A stretch of 64,000 nt of DNA from CAZEAP01 sp964510315 (GTDB lineage Bacteria > Planctomycetota > Brocadiia > SM23-32), in contig CAZEAP010000004.1 of NCBI GenBank assembly GCA_964510315.1, positions 71,245 through 135,244 on the forward strand, given 5' to 3'. Position numbers and translations under genes: made by a program. Positions within the stretch are counted from its first letter, which is position 1. Each line of letters opens with the position of its first letter. The notes below the pieces were generated by a model, which did no database searches, had not been told where the DNA came from, and saw only the letters and a list, made by a program, of their open reading frames with translations. This document shows, piece after piece, positions 35,526 through 44,249 of the stretch.

Positions 35526-35620
35526 ATGCAGAACTTCGTCATCTTCAACCCGGACCAATGGCGCGGCGACTACCGGCTGTAGCTTGCGGGGAACCGGTGC
35601 GGAGATAGGACCCGGTCATG
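35526..35620 (+). pseudogene. Dead 5' end of a second sulfatase gene
   Basis: A start codon at 35526 opens MQNFVIFNPDQWRGDY, the start of a bacterial sulfatase (compare VLLIHTDQQRWDSL of the intact gene). A stop follows at 35580-35582, and only weak homology (LAGNR) continues after it. The rest of a sulfatase is missing. It lies exactly where the restriction island begins, so it may mark the insertion point. The remainder of 35482-35822 holds only the promoter below. Confidence 0.5.
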
Positions 35621-35726
35621 ATCCCGAGGGACTATCCCCGCGTGTGAGGGGGAACCGCGCAGGCCTGCCGGGGTTGGGGTTGCCCTGACGGGCAAGCTTC
35701 GTACTCCGCTCCGCGGCTGTTCTCCC

Positions 35727-35754
35727 TTGCCTCCCCTGCCATGATTTTTATAAT
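35727..35754 (+). promoter_or_regulatory. Candidate promoter for the restriction/HEPN-MNT operon
   Basis: TTGCCT at 35727-35732 and a perfect TATAAT at 35749-35754 with a 16-base spacer, in a locally A+T-rich patch 69 bases before the methyltransferase start. Confidence 0.55.
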
Positions 35755-35822
35755 ACGAACAGTGTACCGACGGCCTTACTGCACAGATGGGGTCCCAGGT
35801 TGGTATATGGAGAAGGGCTCAC

Positions 35823-38657
35823 ATGGCACGCGGAAAAAGAAAAGGCAAAGAGAGCTGGCCCGAGGACTACAGGCATCCGGAGGCCGACAGCCCGATGCGG
35901 CCGGAGGTGGGGACGCAGGCGCAGTTCCGGAAGAAGAAGGAGCCGCAGACGTACCGGTACGACTCCTCGCTTGCGCCGGAGATGAACTGGGACGGGCAGA
36001 ATCCGGCGCGCGAGCTGGGCGAATGGCTTCTGGCCTGCGTGGAGGAGGCATCGGCCCTCGAGCCGCCTCACCGATTCCCGGAGCCGCGCACTTTCCGGTC
36101 GTCGGACGGCGGGATCGTCGAGAGCGTGGACGGGCTGCACGAGGCCGTCGCCAAGCTCAAGGCCCTGGGTGAGCCCTTCCTGAACTGGGCGGGCAAGGCG
36201 GAACGGCTTTCCTTCGACGTGCCGACGCTGCCCCTGTTCGTGCACGAGCGGCTGAGTACCCACGCCATTATTGAGACACTCAAGGGCCATCGGAAAGACG
36301 AGGGCGCGCAGCAGTTGGAGCTCTTCGCTGACCCGCAGCACCCCGTCTCAGACCAGGTGCTGAAAGCCTACGAGTATCGGGACGACTGGGTGAACCGTCT
36401 GATCCTCGGCGACAGCCTGGTCGTGATGAACTCCCTGCTCCACTACGAGGGGATGGGCGGCCAGGTGCAGATGATCTACATGGACCCGCCCTACGGGGTG
36501 AAGTTCGGCAGCAACTTTCAGCCCTTCGTGCGCAGCCGGGACGTGAAGCACAACGATGACGATTCGCTGACCCGCGAACCGGAGATGGTCCAGGCCTACC
36601 GTGACACCTGGGAACTGGGGCTGCACTCCTATCTGTCATACATGCGTGACCGTCTGCTCCTTTGCCGCGAACTGCTGCACCCGTCGGGCAGTGTGTTCGT
36701 CCAGATCGGGGACGAGAACGTGCAGCATGTTCGCGAGGTCTTGGATGAAGTCTTTGGACCCGACAACTTTTGCTCGCTGATAGCATTCGTGAAGACAGGT
36801 GGTTTCAGCCCTACTTTGCTTCCAAACGTTGCGGATTATCTCCTCTGGTATGCGAAGGACAAAGAACGTGTGACATACCGGCAGCTTCATCAGAGGAAGG
36901 ACCCGGGCGAAGAGGGAGCCACTCAGTACACGTATGTCGAAGACCCTGACACCGGTGAAGTGCGCTCAATGACCCAAGAAGAGAGGCAAAACCCAAGCGT
37001 GGTCGCATCGACCCATCGGGTTCTCTGCCACGACAACCTGACTGGTCAGGGGGCATCGGGGAACACGGACCCGTTCGAATGGGAGGGAAAGGTCTTCGAA
37101 CTGCCTGCCAATAGCCATTGGAAGACGACGACCGAGGGACTGCAGCGTTTGGCCGAAGAAAACCGGTTGATAGCTATGGGTGACACCCTTCGGTACAAGC
37201 GGTATCTCGATGACTTCCCCGTATATCCAATTTCGAACGTATGGACGGACACGGCGATCAGCGGTTTCGCGGAGAAGAAGACCTACGTCGTCCAGACGAA
37301 CCCGTCCGTTGTCGAGAGATGTATGCTCATGACAACGGACCCAGGCGACCTCGTGCTCGATCCCACCTGTGGAAGTGGCACGACGGCCTATGTTGCTGAG
37401 GAGTGGGGCCGGCGCTGGATTACAACTGACGTCAGCCGGGTGCCCCTGGCGCTGGCGCGGCAGCGGCTACTGACGGCGACTTTGCCCTGGTACCGGCTTC
37501 AGGAAGAAGCACGCGGTCCAGCTGGAGGCTTTATCTACGAGCAGAAGCAAGACGACATCGGGCGCGAGATAGGAGGGATTGTCCCTCACAAGACGCTCAA
37601 GGCCATCGCCAATGCCGAGGAACCGGACTACGAGGTGCTTGTTGACAAGCCTGAGCGAGACAGTGGCGTCACGCGAGTTAGCGGGCCCTTCGTTGTAGAA
37701 GCGACGATTCCCACACCTGTCGACTGGGACGCCGACGGCGAGGAGGACTCCGGTGTGAATATGGCGGAGCGAGGGGCGTTCCTCGACAGAATGCTCGAGG
37801 TGTTGCGGAAGAGCCCCGTCCTCCACCTGGAGGGTAACCGGGCGGTGACGCTCAAGAACGTGCGTCTGCCGGCCAAGTCGCTTTCGCTCTCCGCCGAGGC
37901 AATGGTCAGCCCGAAGGACCTGGGGCCTCCGGAGACGCTGGAGGACATGAAGGAGCAGGCACTGGACGATGCCGGCGGACGGCTGCCGTTCAACGATCAA
38001 CCGGTGGCCATCGTGTTCGGCCCCGAGAACGGCGCCGTCAGCGAGAAGCTCGTCTTCGAAGCGGCCCGCGAGGCCCACGTCAAGGACTACGCCCACCTGT
38101 TCGTGATCGGGTTCGCCATCCAGCCGAACGCCCGCAAGCTGGTCGAGGACTGCGCAGAGGCCGTCGGCGTTCCCGCCAGCTACGTGCAGATGACGCCCGA
38201 CCTGGTGATGGGCGACCTGCTGAAGAACATGCGCTCGAGCGAGATCTTCAGCGTCTGCGGCCTGCCGGAAGTCGAGGTGCGCGCGGCCGGCGACGGCAAG
38301 TACGAGGCCGAGCTACTGGGCATGGATACGTTCGATCCGGCCACGATGAAGACCGAGCACCGGGACGGCGACGACGTGCCGGCGTGGTTCCTGGACACCG
38401 ACTACAACGGCCTCTGCTTCCACGTCTGCCAGGCATTCTTCCCGCGCACGCGGGCCTGGGACAGCATCAAGAAGGCGCTGAAGGGCACGCACGATCCCGA
38501 GGTCTGGGACCACCTGGCCGGCACGAGGAGCGCACCCTTTGAGGCCGGAGAGCACGGCCAGATCGCCGTGAAGGTCATCGACGACCGCGGGAACGAGCTG
38601 TTGGTGGTCAAAGATCTGGAGGATGCGCGCACCGAAGGAGAGAAGGATGGAGCGTGA
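35823..38657 (+). CDS. Type III-like restriction-modification methyltransferase (Mod)
   Basis: 944 residues. It methylates adenine N6 in DNA. The order is beta-class: DPPY at 221-224 first, then the target-recognition region, then the SAM motif DPTCGSG at 513-519. The C-terminal part (about 560-944) is a long extension found in the Mod partner of this Res family. The target-recognition stretch (about bases 36760-37330) is visibly poorer in G+C and uses different codons than the flanks, as expected if that part was swapped by recombination. ATG 35823 has GGAGAAGGG upstream. First of four tightly packed genes; it overlaps the MNT gene by 11 bases. Confidence 0.92.
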   Translation: MARGKRKGKESWPEDYRHPEADSPMRPEVGTQAQFRKKKEPQTYRYDSSLAPEMNWDGQNPARELGEWLLACVEEASALEPPHRFPEPRTFRSSDGGIVESVDGLHEAVAKLKALGEPFLNWAGKAERLSFDVPTLPLFVHERLSTHAIIETLKGHRKDEGAQQLELFADPQHPVSDQVLKAYEYRDDWVNRLILGDSLVVMNSLLHYEGMGGQVQMIYMDPPYGVKFGSNFQPFVRSRDVKHNDDDSLTREPEMVQAYRDTWELGLHSYLSYMRDRLLLCRELLHPSGSVFVQIGDENVQHVREVLDEVFGPDNFCSLIAFVKTGGFSPTLLPNVADYLLWYAKDKERVTYRQLHQRKDPGEEGATQYTYVEDPDTGEVRSMTQEERQNPSVVASTHRVLCHDNLTGQGASGNTDPFEWEGKVFELPANSHWKTTTEGLQRLAEENRLIAMGDTLRYKRYLDDFPVYPISNVWTDTAISGFAEKKTYVVQTNPSVVERCMLMTTDPGDLVLDPTCGSGTTAYVAEEWGRRWITTDVSRVPLALARQRLLTATLPWYRLQEEARGPAGGFIYEQKQDDIGREIGGIVPHKTLKAIANAEEPDYEVLVDKPERDSGVTRVSGPFVVEATIPTPVDWDADGEEDSGVNMAERGAFLDRMLEVLRKSPVLHLEGNRAVTLKNVRLPAKSLSLSAEAMVSPKDLGPPETLEDMKEQALDDAGGRLPFNDQPVAIVFGPENGAVSEKLVFEAAREAHVKDYAHLFVIGFAIQPNARKLVEDCAEAVGVPASYVQMTPDLVMGDLLKNMRSSEIFSVCGLPEVEVRAAGDGKYEAELLGMDTFDPATMKTEHRDGDDVPAWFLDTDYNGLCFHVCQAFFPRTRAWDSIKKALKGTHDPEVWDHLAGTRSAPFEAGEHGQIAVKVIDDRGNELLVVKDLEDARTEGEKDGA

Positions 38658-38961
38658 GGAACTGCGAACCGAGCTGAAGCGCCGCCTGGAGGATGCCTTC
38701 GGGGACCGACTGCAAGGCGTGGTGCTGTACGGTTCCGAGGCGCGGGGAGAGCCCCGGCAGGACAGCGACATCGACGTGATGGTGTTGCTGGAGGGGCCTA
38801 TCAACCTGTGGGAAGACCTCAAGACGGGCATCGAGGCCACCTATGACCTGACGTTGGAGTTGGGGCGGCCTGTGCATCCGGACCCGGTGGACGCGGCGGA
38901 ATACGAAAAAGGGGAGTTTGCGCTTTATCGCAACGTGAAACGGGAAGGAATCGTGCTGTGA
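38647..38961 (+). CDS. MNT-type minimal nucleotidyltransferase (MntA-like antitoxin)
   Basis: 104 residues. The nucleotidyltransferase signature is complete: G29-S30, ten residues, then D41-x-D43 (YGSEARG...DSDID). In HepT-MntA systems the MNT protein inactivates the HEPN RNase by adding AMP units near its active site. AGGAG precedes ATG 38647. It overlaps mod by 11 bases and the HEPN gene by GTGA, so all three are translated together. That it neutralises the downstream HEPN protein is inference from the family. Confidence 0.88.
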   Translation: MEREELRTELKRRLEDAFGDRLQGVVLYGSEARGEPRQDSDIDVMVLLEGPINLWEDLKTGIEATYDLTLELGRPVHPDPVDAAEYEKGEFALYRNVKREGIVL

Positions 38962-39356
38962 GCCATGAGTCACAGGATCTGTGGGCGCGTGCGGTGGAGG
39001 CATTAGGCGTTGCGCAGAGGGAGGCAGCGCTGAGCCCGGACGCCTCGGCGTCGCGTGCTTACTACGCGGCCTTCCATGCCGTATCCGCCCTCTTTGCCAC
39101 GAGAGGCGAGAGCTTCAGGCGACACTCGGCAGTGGAAGCGGCCGTGCATCGCGACCTGGTGCGCACGGGGGATTTGAGCAAGGAGTTGGGCGCGGCCTAC
39201 AGCGCGTTGCTGAGGTTGCGCGAGGTGGGAGATTACGGCGGGGCACGCCACGTGAGGGCCGACCAAGCACGCGAGGCGGTGGGCGATGCCCGGAAGATTC
39301 TTGCGGCGGTCAGTGAGCTGAAACCGGATGAGTTCCACATGCCGGAAAAGGAGTGA
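38958..39356 (+). CDS. HEPN domain protein (HepT-like toxin RNase)
   Basis: 132 residues from a GTG that overlaps the MNT stop as GTGA. The catalytic HEPN motif Rx6H is R33-AYYAAF-H40, in an all-helical protein. Related HepT toxins cleave tRNA or mRNA unless AMPylated by MntA. The pair lies between the modification and restriction genes, 4 bases before res, so it is part of one defence operon. The tyrosines just after R33 are candidate AMPylation sites by analogy only. Confidence 0.88.
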   Translation: MSHESQDLWARAVEALGVAQREAALSPDASASRAYYAAFHAVSALFATRGESFRRHSAVEAAVHRDLVRTGDLSKELGAAYSALLRLREVGDYGGARHVRADQAREAVGDARKILAAVSELKPDEFHMPEKE

Positions 39357-39360
39357 AGGC

Positions 39361-42300
39361 ATGGCCGACTTCGAGGTGCCGGAACCGATCCTGAATACCC
39401 CTTACGAGGAGCCGCAGCAGTACTGGTTCATCCGTGAGGGCGAGTCGCCGGAGCAGCGCGAGGGCAGACGGCCTTCGGTGGTCTATCCGCCGAGTGACAC
39501 GCCGGTGAAGTGGAGCATCGAGCCGGAGATTCTGCAGCGCTCCGAGGACTTCGCTCCCGGTTACGAGATGGTGCTTGTCAACCTGGTCCGGGAGCGGCGC
39601 AAGCAATGGCGGGCCGACGGGTGTCCTGGAGTGACGCGAGTCAGCAAGGAACTGATGGAGTGGTGGCACCGGGCCGGCCGGAAGACGCCGCTCTGGTTCG
39701 CGCAGCTCGAGGCGGCCGAGACGGTCATCTTCCTCACCGAAGCCCGGCAGGATTACCTGCAAGGCATCGACGTTCCGCTGGACGAGCCCAACCCGAGCCA
39801 GAAAGAGGAAGGCATCAAGGCTTTCCTTCGGTATGCCCTGAAGATGGCAACCGGCGCGGGCAAGACGACGGTGATGGGGATGCTGGCGGCCTGGAGCATC
39901 TTGAACAAGGTGAACAACCGGTCGGATGCTCGGTTCTCCGACGTGGTCCTGATCGTCTGCCCCAACATCACGATCAAGAACCGGCTGCAGGAACTGGACC
40001 CCGAACAGGGCGACGCCAGCCTGTACCGCACGCGCGACCTCGTGCCGCCGCACCTGATGCCCCAGCTCAGCCAGGGCAAGGTCATCGTAACGAACTGGCA
40101 CCTGTTCCAGTTGCAGGACCCCAGCGCCGGCGACCCCGCCAAAGTGAAGAAGATCGGCGTCAAGGTAGAGAAGCTGGACACCGTCTACATCCGTGACCGA
40201 ACAGACACCTATCGCGGCTATCGCTACCTCACGTTGGAGGACTACGAGCAGCAGGTGGCGACGGGGATGCTGACGGTGCGGGAGGAGTATCGCGACAGCA
40301 GCGGCAACCTGGAGAAAGCCGACGTCGTGACCACGAAGTACGTGGAGAGCGACACCGCGTGGGACCGGCGCGTGCTGGGCCAGGAGATCGGCGGCAAGCA
40401 GAACATCCTGGTGATGAACGACGAGGCCCATCACGCCTACCGTATCCGGCGCGGGGAGGAGGAAGAGGAGACCGAGGAAGAGACCTTCGGGGAGGAGAGC
40501 GAGGCCGAGGAGTTCTTCACCGAAGCGACGGTATGGGTGGAGGGCCTGGACCGCGTCCACAAGATGCGGGGCATCAACTTCTGCGTGGACCTGTCGGCGA
40601 CGCCTTACTACCTGGGCCGTGTGGGCCAGGAGACGAACAAGCCTTTCCCGTGGGTCGTGAGCGACTTCGGGCTCACTGACGCCATCGAGTCGGGGCTCGT
40701 GAAGATACCGCAGCTCGCGCTGCAGGACCCGAGCGGCGAGGAGCGGGCGGCTTACTTCAACCTCTGGAAGTGGATTCTGGACCAGCTCACGTCTCGCGAG
40801 AAGGGCGGCACGAAGGGCAGTCCGAAGCCGGAGGCGGTGCTGAAGTACGCCCACCATCCGATTGCGATGCTCGGCGGTCAGTGGGAGGAGACGCGGCAGG
40901 TATGGAAGCGCAACGAGGACGACGACCGCCCGCCGGTCTTCATCATCGTGTGCAAGAACACGAAGATCGCCGAGGTGATCTACCAGTGGCTGGCCAACGG
41001 CGAAGCGCCCGAGGGGATTCCGACGTCCGGGATCGACGCGCTGCGCAACACGGACGGCCGCGAAAACACGGTCCGGATCGACTCGAAGGTGGTGCACGAG
41101 ACGGATAGCGACCACGCGAAGAGCGACCTGGACGCCTGGATGCGGCTGACGCTGGACACGGTGGGCAAGGAGCAGTGGCCGACTGACTCGCAACGCAGGC
41201 CCATCTACCCGGAGGGATTCGAGGAGTTGGCGAACAAGCTGGGCAAGCCACTACATCCGCCGGGACGGGATGTCCGTTGCATCGTGAGCGTCGGCATGCT
41301 CACGGAGGGATGGGACTGCAACACGGTGACGCACATCGTGGGGTTGCGGCCCTTCATGTCACAGCTTTTGTGCGAACAGGTTGTCGGCCGCGGCCTGCGG
41401 CGCACGAGTTATGAGGTGGCCGAGAACGGGAAGCTCACCGAAGAGGTGGCGCAGATCCTGGGTGTGCCGTTCGAGGTCGTGCCCTACAAGGCCGCGCCGG
41501 AGGGGCAGCCCGCGCAGGTCAAGGAGCGGAAGCATGTGCACGCGCTGCCCGAGAAGGCCAGGTACGAGATCACGTTCCCGCGCGTGGACGGCTATACGCA
41601 GGCTATCCGGAACCGGGTTACTGTGGACTGGGATGCGTTGCCGCGGCTTCGGCTCGACCCGGCCCAGATCCCGCCGGAAGTGCGGATGAAGGCGACCGTG
41701 CCGAGCAACGAGGGCCGGCCATCTCTGTTCGGCCCTGGCGGCGAAGTCCAGATTGACCTCAATCCGTACCGCGAGGGGCGCCGAATGCAGGAGCTTGCGT
41801 TCGAAATGGCTGCGGCGATGACGAAGGAACTGGCGAACAACCCCAGGTGCAACGTGCCGACGCACGTGCTGTTCCCCCAGACGCTGGGCATCGTGCAGCG
41901 GTACTTGGCAGAGAAGGTCGATCCCGTGCCGCCCGCCGAGAGAATTGATGTTGCCCTCTCGCCGTACTACGGGTGGGCTGTGGAGCGGCTGCGCGACGCG
42001 ATCCGCGCGGACACGGGAGCCGGCGAGCCGCCGGAGGTGCCCCGTTACGAGCAGCACCGCGGCCCGGGCTCAACGGACGAGGTGGACTTCTGGACCAGCC
42101 GGGAGGTCTGGACGCCGCAAAGGAGCCACGTCAACTACGTGGTCGCCGACACGCGGCGCTGGGAGCAGTCGGCCGCCTACCACATCGACAAGCACGATGC
42201 GGTGGATGCCTACGTCAAGAACGCGGGTCTGGGATTCGCCATCCCCTACGTGCACAACGGCGAGCCGCATGACTACGTGCCCGACTTCATCATCCGGCTG

Positions 42301-42513
42301 AAGACGGATGGCGACGAGGAGCGCTACCTGATCCTGGAGACCAAGGGGTTCGACGAGTTGGAGGGCGTGAAGCGCGAGGCGGCCAAGCGATGGGTAGAAG
42401 CCGTCAATGCGGATGGTGCCTTTGGTCACTGGGACTACGCGACCGCTCACAGCCCTGGTGTCGTGATAAGTCTTCTTGACGAAGCAGTCAGAGCGGGCCT
42501 CGACGCGGGCTGA
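39361..42513 (+). CDS. Type III-like restriction enzyme Res subunit (helicase-nuclease)
   Basis: 1050 residues. The SF2 helicase has Walker A ATGAGKT near 163-169, DEAH at 354-357, LSATPYY, and motif VI QVVGRGLRR. The C-terminal PD-(D/E)xK nuclease shows PDF at D975 and ETK at E993-K995. It moves along DNA with ATP hydrolysis and cuts when two unmethylated sites are met, in complex with Mod. An acidic insertion (EEEEETEEETFGEESEAEE) follows the DEAH box. AAAGGAG precedes ATG 39361. Last gene of the mod-MNT-HEPN-res operon. Confidence 0.92.
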   Translation: MADFEVPEPILNTPYEEPQQYWFIREGESPEQREGRRPSVVYPPSDTPVKWSIEPEILQRSEDFAPGYEMVLVNLVRERRKQWRADGCPGVTRVSKELMEWWHRAGRKTPLWFAQLEAAETVIFLTEARQDYLQGIDVPLDEPNPSQKEEGIKAFLRYALKMATGAGKTTVMGMLAAWSILNKVNNRSDARFSDVVLIVCPNITIKNRLQELDPEQGDASLYRTRDLVPPHLMPQLSQGKVIVTNWHLFQLQDPSAGDPAKVKKIGVKVEKLDTVYIRDRTDTYRGYRYLTLEDYEQQVATGMLTVREEYRDSSGNLEKADVVTTKYVESDTAWDRRVLGQEIGGKQNILVMNDEAHHAYRIRRGEEEEETEEETFGEESEAEEFFTEATVWVEGLDRVHKMRGINFCVDLSATPYYLGRVGQETNKPFPWVVSDFGLTDAIESGLVKIPQLALQDPSGEERAAYFNLWKWILDQLTSREKGGTKGSPKPEAVLKYAHHPIAMLGGQWEETRQVWKRNEDDDRPPVFIIVCKNTKIAEVIYQWLANGEAPEGIPTSGIDALRNTDGRENTVRIDSKVVHETDSDHAKSDLDAWMRLTLDTVGKEQWPTDSQRRPIYPEGFEELANKLGKPLHPPGRDVRCIVSVGMLTEGWDCNTVTHIVGLRPFMSQLLCEQVVGRGLRRTSYEVAENGKLTEEVAQILGVPFEVVPYKAAPEGQPAQVKERKHVHALPEKARYEITFPRVDGYTQAIRNRVTVDWDALPRLRLDPAQIPPEVRMKATVPSNEGRPSLFGPGGEVQIDLNPYREGRRMQELAFEMAAAMTKELANNPRCNVPTHVLFPQTLGIVQRYLAEKVDPVPPAERIDVALSPYYGWAVERLRDAIRADTGAGEPPEVPRYEQHRGPGSTDEVDFWTSREVWTPQRSHVNYVVADTRRWEQSAAYHIDKHDAVDAYVKNAGLGFAIPYVHNGEPHDYVPDFIIRLKTDGDEERYLILETKGFDELEGVKREAAKRWVEAVNADGAFGHWDYATAHSPGVVISLLDEAVRAGLDAG

Positions 42514-42767
42514 GGCCGAAGTCCCCCATCGTAGCACCCTTTCAGTGTGCCCCTTGCTTCCCTCACGAGTTCCTTCTTTCGCGATTTCTTCGCTTCCTCC
42601 TCGCCGAATGGTCGCTTTCGGCCACCGTGGCGCGGATTTTTCGGTTCTCAGAGGGCTTCTGGTGGGGCCAGAGACCGGCGAGAGGAATCGGTTGCCCCTG
42701 TAGTGCCCAACCCGGACACGCCCCGGGCGCCGAACGGCTACAATAGCCGCGCTCAACGGTCCTGCTA

Positions 42768-42800
42768 ACCGCGGAGGACGCAGAGTTACGCAGAGTTAAC
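42768..42800. repeat. CGCAGAGTTA-type short repeats, left flank
   Basis: The stretch GCGGAGGACGCAGAGTTACG continuing CAGAGTTAACG contains two CGCAGAGTTA units. Words of this kind recur in intergenic DNA of planctomycete-like genomes. The rest of 42514-42767, after res, shows no gene. A related set of CACGAAG units lies on the other side of the element at 44250-44292. Confidence 0.5.
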
Positions 42801-42835
42801 GACGGAGGGACAACGAACGACGAACAGGATTCCCC

Positions 42836-43203
42836 CAACGGCTGGACAACCCGGCAACACAACATCCGGGAACCCTGTGCTGCCTACTGACTACTGACTA
42901 CTGACCCTCACAAAAATGATCGGCAAAAGCAGGGCGCCCTGAAAGGGCGCGACATATTCGTTCAAGACATGTCGCCATGTACCGGACGAGGCCCGGCTGC
43001 CCGGCGTATGTCTCGCCCCTACAGGGCTCAACTATTTGGGGGTGGACCTGTACCCCCAGGGCTATGCCCTGGGCTGTGTATGTCACGCCCCTGCGGGGCT
43101 GCGATGTGTGATATACCGCGTTGCCCGGGTCGCTCTGGACGCTGAACACGTACGGCCAGGATGGCCCGGCACTGACTACTGTCTACTGACTACTGTCTAC
43201 TGA
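42836..43203. repeat. Composite repeat block 1: leader, hairpin module, short heptamer arrays
   Basis: This block starts with an AACCCGGCAACACAACATCC leader (42848-42867) that recurs at 44317. Three CTACTGA heptamers (42884-42904) follow, then a module of perfect hairpins: GCGCCCT-GAA-AGGGCGC at 42934-42950, GCCCCT/AGGGC near 43015-43027, GGGGGT/ACCCCC near 43038-43058, CCCAGGGC-TAT-GCCCTGGG near 43055-43073, and GCCCC-TGC-GGGGC near 43087-43099. Four more heptamers lie at 43176-43203. Modules of the same order recur at 43309-43500 and 44491-44700, all in direct orientation. Confidence 0.75.
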
Positions 43204-43242
43204 CGTACCCGTTTACCGTGGACGCTTTGGGAGCGGTCCACT

Positions 43243-43500
43243 GCCCGGCATCCGGCCACTGGGCTCTGTAAGAGCCCGACATACCAGCCCAGGGCGGAGC
43301 CCTGGGAAAAATGATCGGCACAAAAAGCCAGGGCGCCCTGAAAGGGCGCGACATATTCGTTCAGAAAGACATCTCGCCGTGTACCTGCCCGGCGTATGTC
43401 TCGCCCCTACAGGGCTCAACTATTTGGGGGTGGACCTGTACCCCCAGGGCTATGCCCTGGGCTGTGTATGTAACGCCCCTGCGGGGCTTCCATGTGTGAT
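43243..43500. repeat. Composite repeat block 2: hairpin module copies
   Basis: A 65-base unit (43243-43308) has hairpins GGGCTC-TGTAA-GAGCCC and CCCAGGGC-GGA-GCCCTGGG; it recurs at 44425-44490. The second copy of the hairpin module follows (43309-43500), starting AAAAATGATCGGCA and nearly identical to 42911-43110. Small differences fall mostly outside the stems, and the stems stay perfectly paired. Confidence 0.75.
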
Positions 43501-43543
43501 ATCCCGCGCACTCCGAGCAGGGATGCTCGCGCTACAGGGCCGG

Positions 43544-43697
43544 CTACTGACTACTGACCACTGACCACTGACTACTGGCCACTGGCCACTGTCTACTGTC
43601 TACTGACCACTGACCACTGGCCACTGGCCACTGTCTACTGACTACTCTCTACTGACTACTGTCTACTGACCACTGTCTACTGACTACTCTCTACTGG
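43544..43697. repeat. Tandem array of 22 heptamers C[TC]ACT[GC]N
   Basis: Twenty-two uninterrupted 7-base units, variants of CTACTGA, CCACTGA, CTACTGT, CCACTGG and CTACTCT. No spacers, so not a CRISPR array. The array ends 9 bases before the ATG at 43707. Its last unit (CTACTGG) supplies the first bases of the GGAG ribosome site for the resident gene. Confidence 0.9.
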
Positions 43698-43706
43698 AGT
43701 AAAGCC

Positions 43707-44237
43707 ATGAACGGAGGCAAGCCGAGGGTTTCGCGACGTCAGCTCGTCGCCAACCGACGTAACGCAACAAAGGGCGGTCCCAAAACGCCGGAGGGCAAAA
43801 AGAAGTCCAGCCGCAACGCGCGTAAACACGGCATCTTCGTCGAAGCCCTCACCAACGACGACCGGGAGGAGCTGAGCGACCTCCACGAGCGGTTCGCCGA
43901 GGACCTCCAGCCGACCGGTTCCGTCGAGGAGACCCTGGTGGAGAAGCTGGCGGTCTGCTACCTGCGGCTCCAGCGCTGCGCCCGGGCGGAGGCCGAATAC
44001 CACCACGCCACGTGGACGCCCGTCCCCCCGAAAAAGCGCCGCAGGTGCCTGAACCCCGGCAGCTACTTCAAGTCCGGCCCCTTCAGCCGGATCGTCAAGC
44101 TGGTGCAGCGATACGACACCTCGATCACCAACCAGTTCCTGAGGGTGCTCCACGAGCTGGAGCGGCTGCAGCGGATCCGCCGCGGCGACAACGTCTCGCC
44201 CCCGGTGACGGCCGACGTGCACGTGACCGGTTCGTGA
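43707..44237 (+). CDS. Small basic protein resident in the repeat element (KTPEGK...NARKHG family)
   Basis: 176 residues. The N-terminal third is very basic and carries NRRNATKGGPKTPEGKKKSS followed by RNARKHGIF, a signature I associate with a widespread unnamed family of hypothetical proteins in Planctomycetota and Acidobacteria. A helical middle (LVEKLAVCYLRLQRCARAEAEY) and a C-terminal helical part with ERLQRIRRG follow. It could bind DNA; it is not recognisable as a transposase or nuclease. It is the only gene between two long heptamer arrays, and G+C and codon use match coding DNA here. GGAG 7 bases upstream of the ATG comes from the heptamer array's last unit. Confidence 0.75.
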   Translation: MNGGKPRVSRRQLVANRRNATKGGPKTPEGKKKSSRNARKHGIFVEALTNDDREELSDLHERFAEDLQPTGSVEETLVEKLAVCYLRLQRCARAEAEYHHATWTPVPPKKRRRCLNPGSYFKSGPFSRIVKLVQRYDTSITNQFLRVLHELERLQRIRRGDNVSPPVTADVHVTGS

Positions 44238-44249
44238 GTCGTCAACGGG

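Noticed and set aside
43544..43697. CRISPR array
   Set aside because: Seven-base tandem units with no spacers and no cas genes.
43707..44237. Phage small terminase or transposase
   Set aside because: The basic N-terminus and helices are compatible, but no helix-turn-helix or catalytic motif is seen and no phage genes are near.
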